Source: Paramesorhizobium deserti
GTDB lineage: Bacteria; Pseudomonadota; Alphaproteobacteria; Rhizobiales; Rhizobiaceae
Assembly (NCBI RefSeq): GCF_001558695.1
Contig: NZ_LNTU01000003.1
Location: 1-64,000, forward strand
Length of the DNA stretch: 64,000 nucleotides
Reading direction: 5' to 3'
Of the stretch, positions 62,398 to 64,000 are shown piece after piece. Below the pieces are notes generated by a model. It had not been told where the DNA came from. It worked only from the letters and a program-made list of their open reading frames with translations, and ran no database searches. How positions within the stretch are numbered: the stretch's first letter is position 1; the number at the start of each line of letters is the position of its first letter. The translations under genes were made by a program, and so were the position numbers.

Positions 62398-62427
62398 ACC
62401 CCCTCTGGCCTGCCGGCCAGAGGGGGG
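62398..62427. repeat. Family B short-form palindrome
   Basis: ACCCCCTCTGGCC-TGCC-GGCCAGAGGGGGGT in the 196-bp gap between the SDR and NTPase genes. Confidence 0.88.
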
Positions 62428-62483
62428 TGAGAAGCGCCTGCGGTGCGAGCAAACAGAGCGTCGCCCGAACACGGCCTGATTGA

Positions 62484-63224
62484 TCAATCCGGCATATGAT
62501 AAGCGAGGAACCGGTTCTGGCGCACGTCGAAAAGCTGACCGGTGACATCGAGCTTGGGATCGGCCAGCGCCACGATCTTTTCCGCCACGTCGCGCGGGTG
62601 GGGCAGGGTCTCCGGATCCTCGCCCGGCATGGCCTGCGCCCGCATGGCGGTGCGCGTGGCGCCGGGGTTGACCGAGTTGACGCGCAGTTTCATGTTCCGG
62701 GTCTCTTCCGCCCAGCTCCTCGCCATCACTTCGACCGCCGCCTTGGAGGCCGCATAGGGACCCCAGAAGGCGCGCGCAGAATGGGCGACACCCGATGAAA
62801 GCACGATCGCGCGGCCGGCGTCGGAGAGCCGCAGCAGCGGATCGACTGAGCGGATCAGCCGCCATGTGCTGGTGACGTTGACATTCATAACCTTTTCGAA
62901 GGTCTTGGCCTCGACATGGCCGAGCGGCGCGATGACCCCAAGCACGCCGGCATTGGCGACCAGGATATCCAGTTTCCCCCAGCGCTCATGGATCGAACCG
63001 CCGAGCCGGTCGATCCCCGGCATGTCGGTCAGGTCGAGCGGCACGAGCGTCGCGGTCCCGCCGAGCGCCCTGATCTCGTCGTCGAGTTCTTCCAGCCCGC
63101 CGACCGTGCGGGCGACGGCGATCACATGGGCGCCGCGCTTGGCGAGTTCGAGGCTCAGGAAATAGCCGATGCCGCGCGAGGCCCCGGTCACCAGCGCCAG
63201 CCGGCCATTCAGATCGATGCTCAT
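62484..63224 (-). CDS. Short-chain dehydrogenase/reductase
   Basis: 246 residues. Cofactor motif VTGASRGIGYFLSLELAKRG, NAG motif VANAGVLG, catalytic Ser and YxxxK (SSGVAHSARAFWGPYAASKAAVE). Classical SDR of unknown substrate. Follows purF on the same strand with about 40 bp between; this neighbour pair is common in relatives. Confidence 0.9.
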   Translation of the reverse strand: MSIDLNGRLALVTGASRGIGYFLSLELAKRGAHVIAVARTVGGLEELDDEIRALGGTATLVPLDLTDMPGIDRLGGSIHERWGKLDILVANAGVLGVIAPLGHVEAKTFEKVMNVNVTSTWRLIRSVDPLLRLSDAGRAIVLSSGVAHSARAFWGPYAASKAAVEVMARSWAEETRNMKLRVNSVNPGATRTAMRAQAMPGEDPETLPHPRDVAEKIVALADPKLDVTGQLFDVRQNRFLAYHMPD

Positions 63225-63266
63225 GCTTGTCCTATCGGAGGGAAATGCTGTTCAGGTCCTGGGCGT

Positions 63267-64000
63267 CTAGCCGTTGCTCGCCAGAAGCGAGAGATTGTGC
63301 ACATTGCTCTTCTGGTCTTCCTGGTCGAGAAGACGGGTCGGATAGTCGCCGGTGAAATAATGGTCGGTGAACTCTGGTGCCTTGGGGTCGCGCGGCTTGC
63401 CGCCGACGGCCCGGTAAAGCCCGTCGATCGATAGGAACGCCAGCGAATCCGCGCCGATATAGCGGCACATGGATTCGAGATCCGCATGCTGATTGGCGAG
63501 CAGCTTGTCCGCCTCCGGCGTGTCGATGCCGTAGAAATCCGGATGATAGATCATCGGGCTCGCGACCCGCATATGCACCTCGCGCGCACCGGCGTCGCGG
63601 ATCATCTGCACGATCTTGAGCGAGGTGGTGCCGCGCACGATGGAATCATCTACCAGCACCACGCGCTTGCCCTGGATCACGGCCCGGTTGGCCGAGTGCT
63701 TCAGCTTCACGCCGAAGGCGCGGATCGACTGCGTCGGCTCGATGAAGGTGCGTCCGACATAATGGTTGCGGATGATGCCGAGCTCGAAGGGAATGCCGCT
63801 CTCCTGCGCGAAGCCGATCGCCGCCGGCGTGCCGCCATCGGGGACGGGCACCACCACATCGGCCTCGACCGGCGCCTCCCTGGCGAGGTTTATGCCCATG
63901 TTCTTGCGCGCGGCATAGACGTTGCGCCCGCCGACGACCGAATCGGGCCGAGCGAAATAGACATATTCGAAGAGGCAGAGCCGCTCCGGCTTGGGGTTCT
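63267..64000 (-). CDS. purF: Amidophosphoribosyltransferase, C-terminal part (N-terminus outside window)
   Basis: First enzyme of purine synthesis. The frame is open to the window edge, so the gene extends beyond 64000; about 244 residues are seen. [23 protein letters not shown] and the PRPP motif [18 protein letters not shown] identify it, as do [16 protein letters not shown] and GTCYF-like C-terminal regions ([13 protein letters not shown]). The N-terminal glutaminase Cys is not in the window. Confidence 0.94.
   Translation of the reverse strand, partial: NPKPERLCLFEYVYFARPDSVVGGRNVYAARKNMGINLAREAPVEADVVVPVPDGGTPAAIGFAQESGIPFELGIIRNHYVGRTFIEPTQSIRAFGVKLKHSANRAVIQGKRVVLVDDSIVRGTTSLKIVQMIRDAGAREVHMRVASPMIYHPDFYGIDTPEADKLLANQHADLESMCRYIGADSLAFLSIDGLYRAVGGKPRDPKAPEFTDHYFTGDYPTRLLDQEDQKSNVHNLSLLASNG

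Overview
The window is 64 kb of chromosomal DNA from a GC-rich alphaproteobacterium. It most likely belongs to the Hyphomicrobiales (Rhizobiales), near Brucellaceae/Phyllobacteriaceae. The evidence is the C-terminus of an Omp2b-type porin, a single bifunctional Rsh (p)ppGpp enzyme, the gene order dapA-smpB-...-rpoZ-rsh-pyrE-...-acpS-lepB-rnc-era-recO, a NadQ-type NAD regulator, and many rhizobial-style palindromic intergenic repeats. Species cannot be fixed from sequence alone. No rRNA, tRNA, CRISPR array, insertion sequence or prophage was seen.

Layout. 0-6 kb: porin end, a BON-domain envelope protein, a membrane-anchored Lys/Ala-rich helix-hairpin-helix protein, and a soluble lytic transglycosylase. 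6-20 kb: core block dapA, smpB, a uracil-DNA glycosylase, a NYN-domain protein, rpoZ, rsh, pyrE, an Fsr-type exporter with a divergent AraC regulator, then DUF2062-acpS-lepB-rnc-era and recO. 20-28 kb: an MFS transporter, nadABC (NAD synthesis, with a probable NadQ operator before nadA), panC and panB (pantothenate), and a GNAT enzyme. 28-35 kb: a MexEF-like RND pump, a hydrolase-fold protein lacking its catalytic Ser and His, and a divergent LysR regulator. 35-48 kb: LysE exporters, a flavin disulfide reductase, nadQ, a phosphatase/HD/YgfZ operon, pyrC, YciI, HAD, small exported proteins, NUDIX and SRAP. 48-54 kb: a mosaic cysS, a DUF559 fragment, a GFA enzyme, cimA and rarD. 54-64 kb: CorA-like channel, LOG, a LysM protein, ArsR plus an Atm1-type exporter, psd-pssA, an NTPase, an SDR enzyme and the C-terminal part of purF.

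The genes are mostly housekeeping. The unusual content is the repeats. Family A is a palindrome around CCAGTGACAAGCACTGG; one copy is a perfect 62-bp-arm inverted repeat. Family B is a mosaic palindrome ranging from 30-bp hairpins to a roughly 250-bp composite with a conserved non-palindromic spacer, present four times. Family C consists of octamer clusters (TTACTCCC and relatives) that repeatedly supply the last codons or stop codon of neighbouring genes. Palindromes have also entered two reading frames of the same pathway in frame: a family B unit in nadB and a different 39-bp palindrome in nadQ. Other points of interest are the AT-rich mosaic segment in cysS, two TTAA-N7-TTAA (CtrA-type) sites before a small gene, and a relic locus with an orphan VapB-like antitoxin tail next to a GIY-YIG nuclease remnant.
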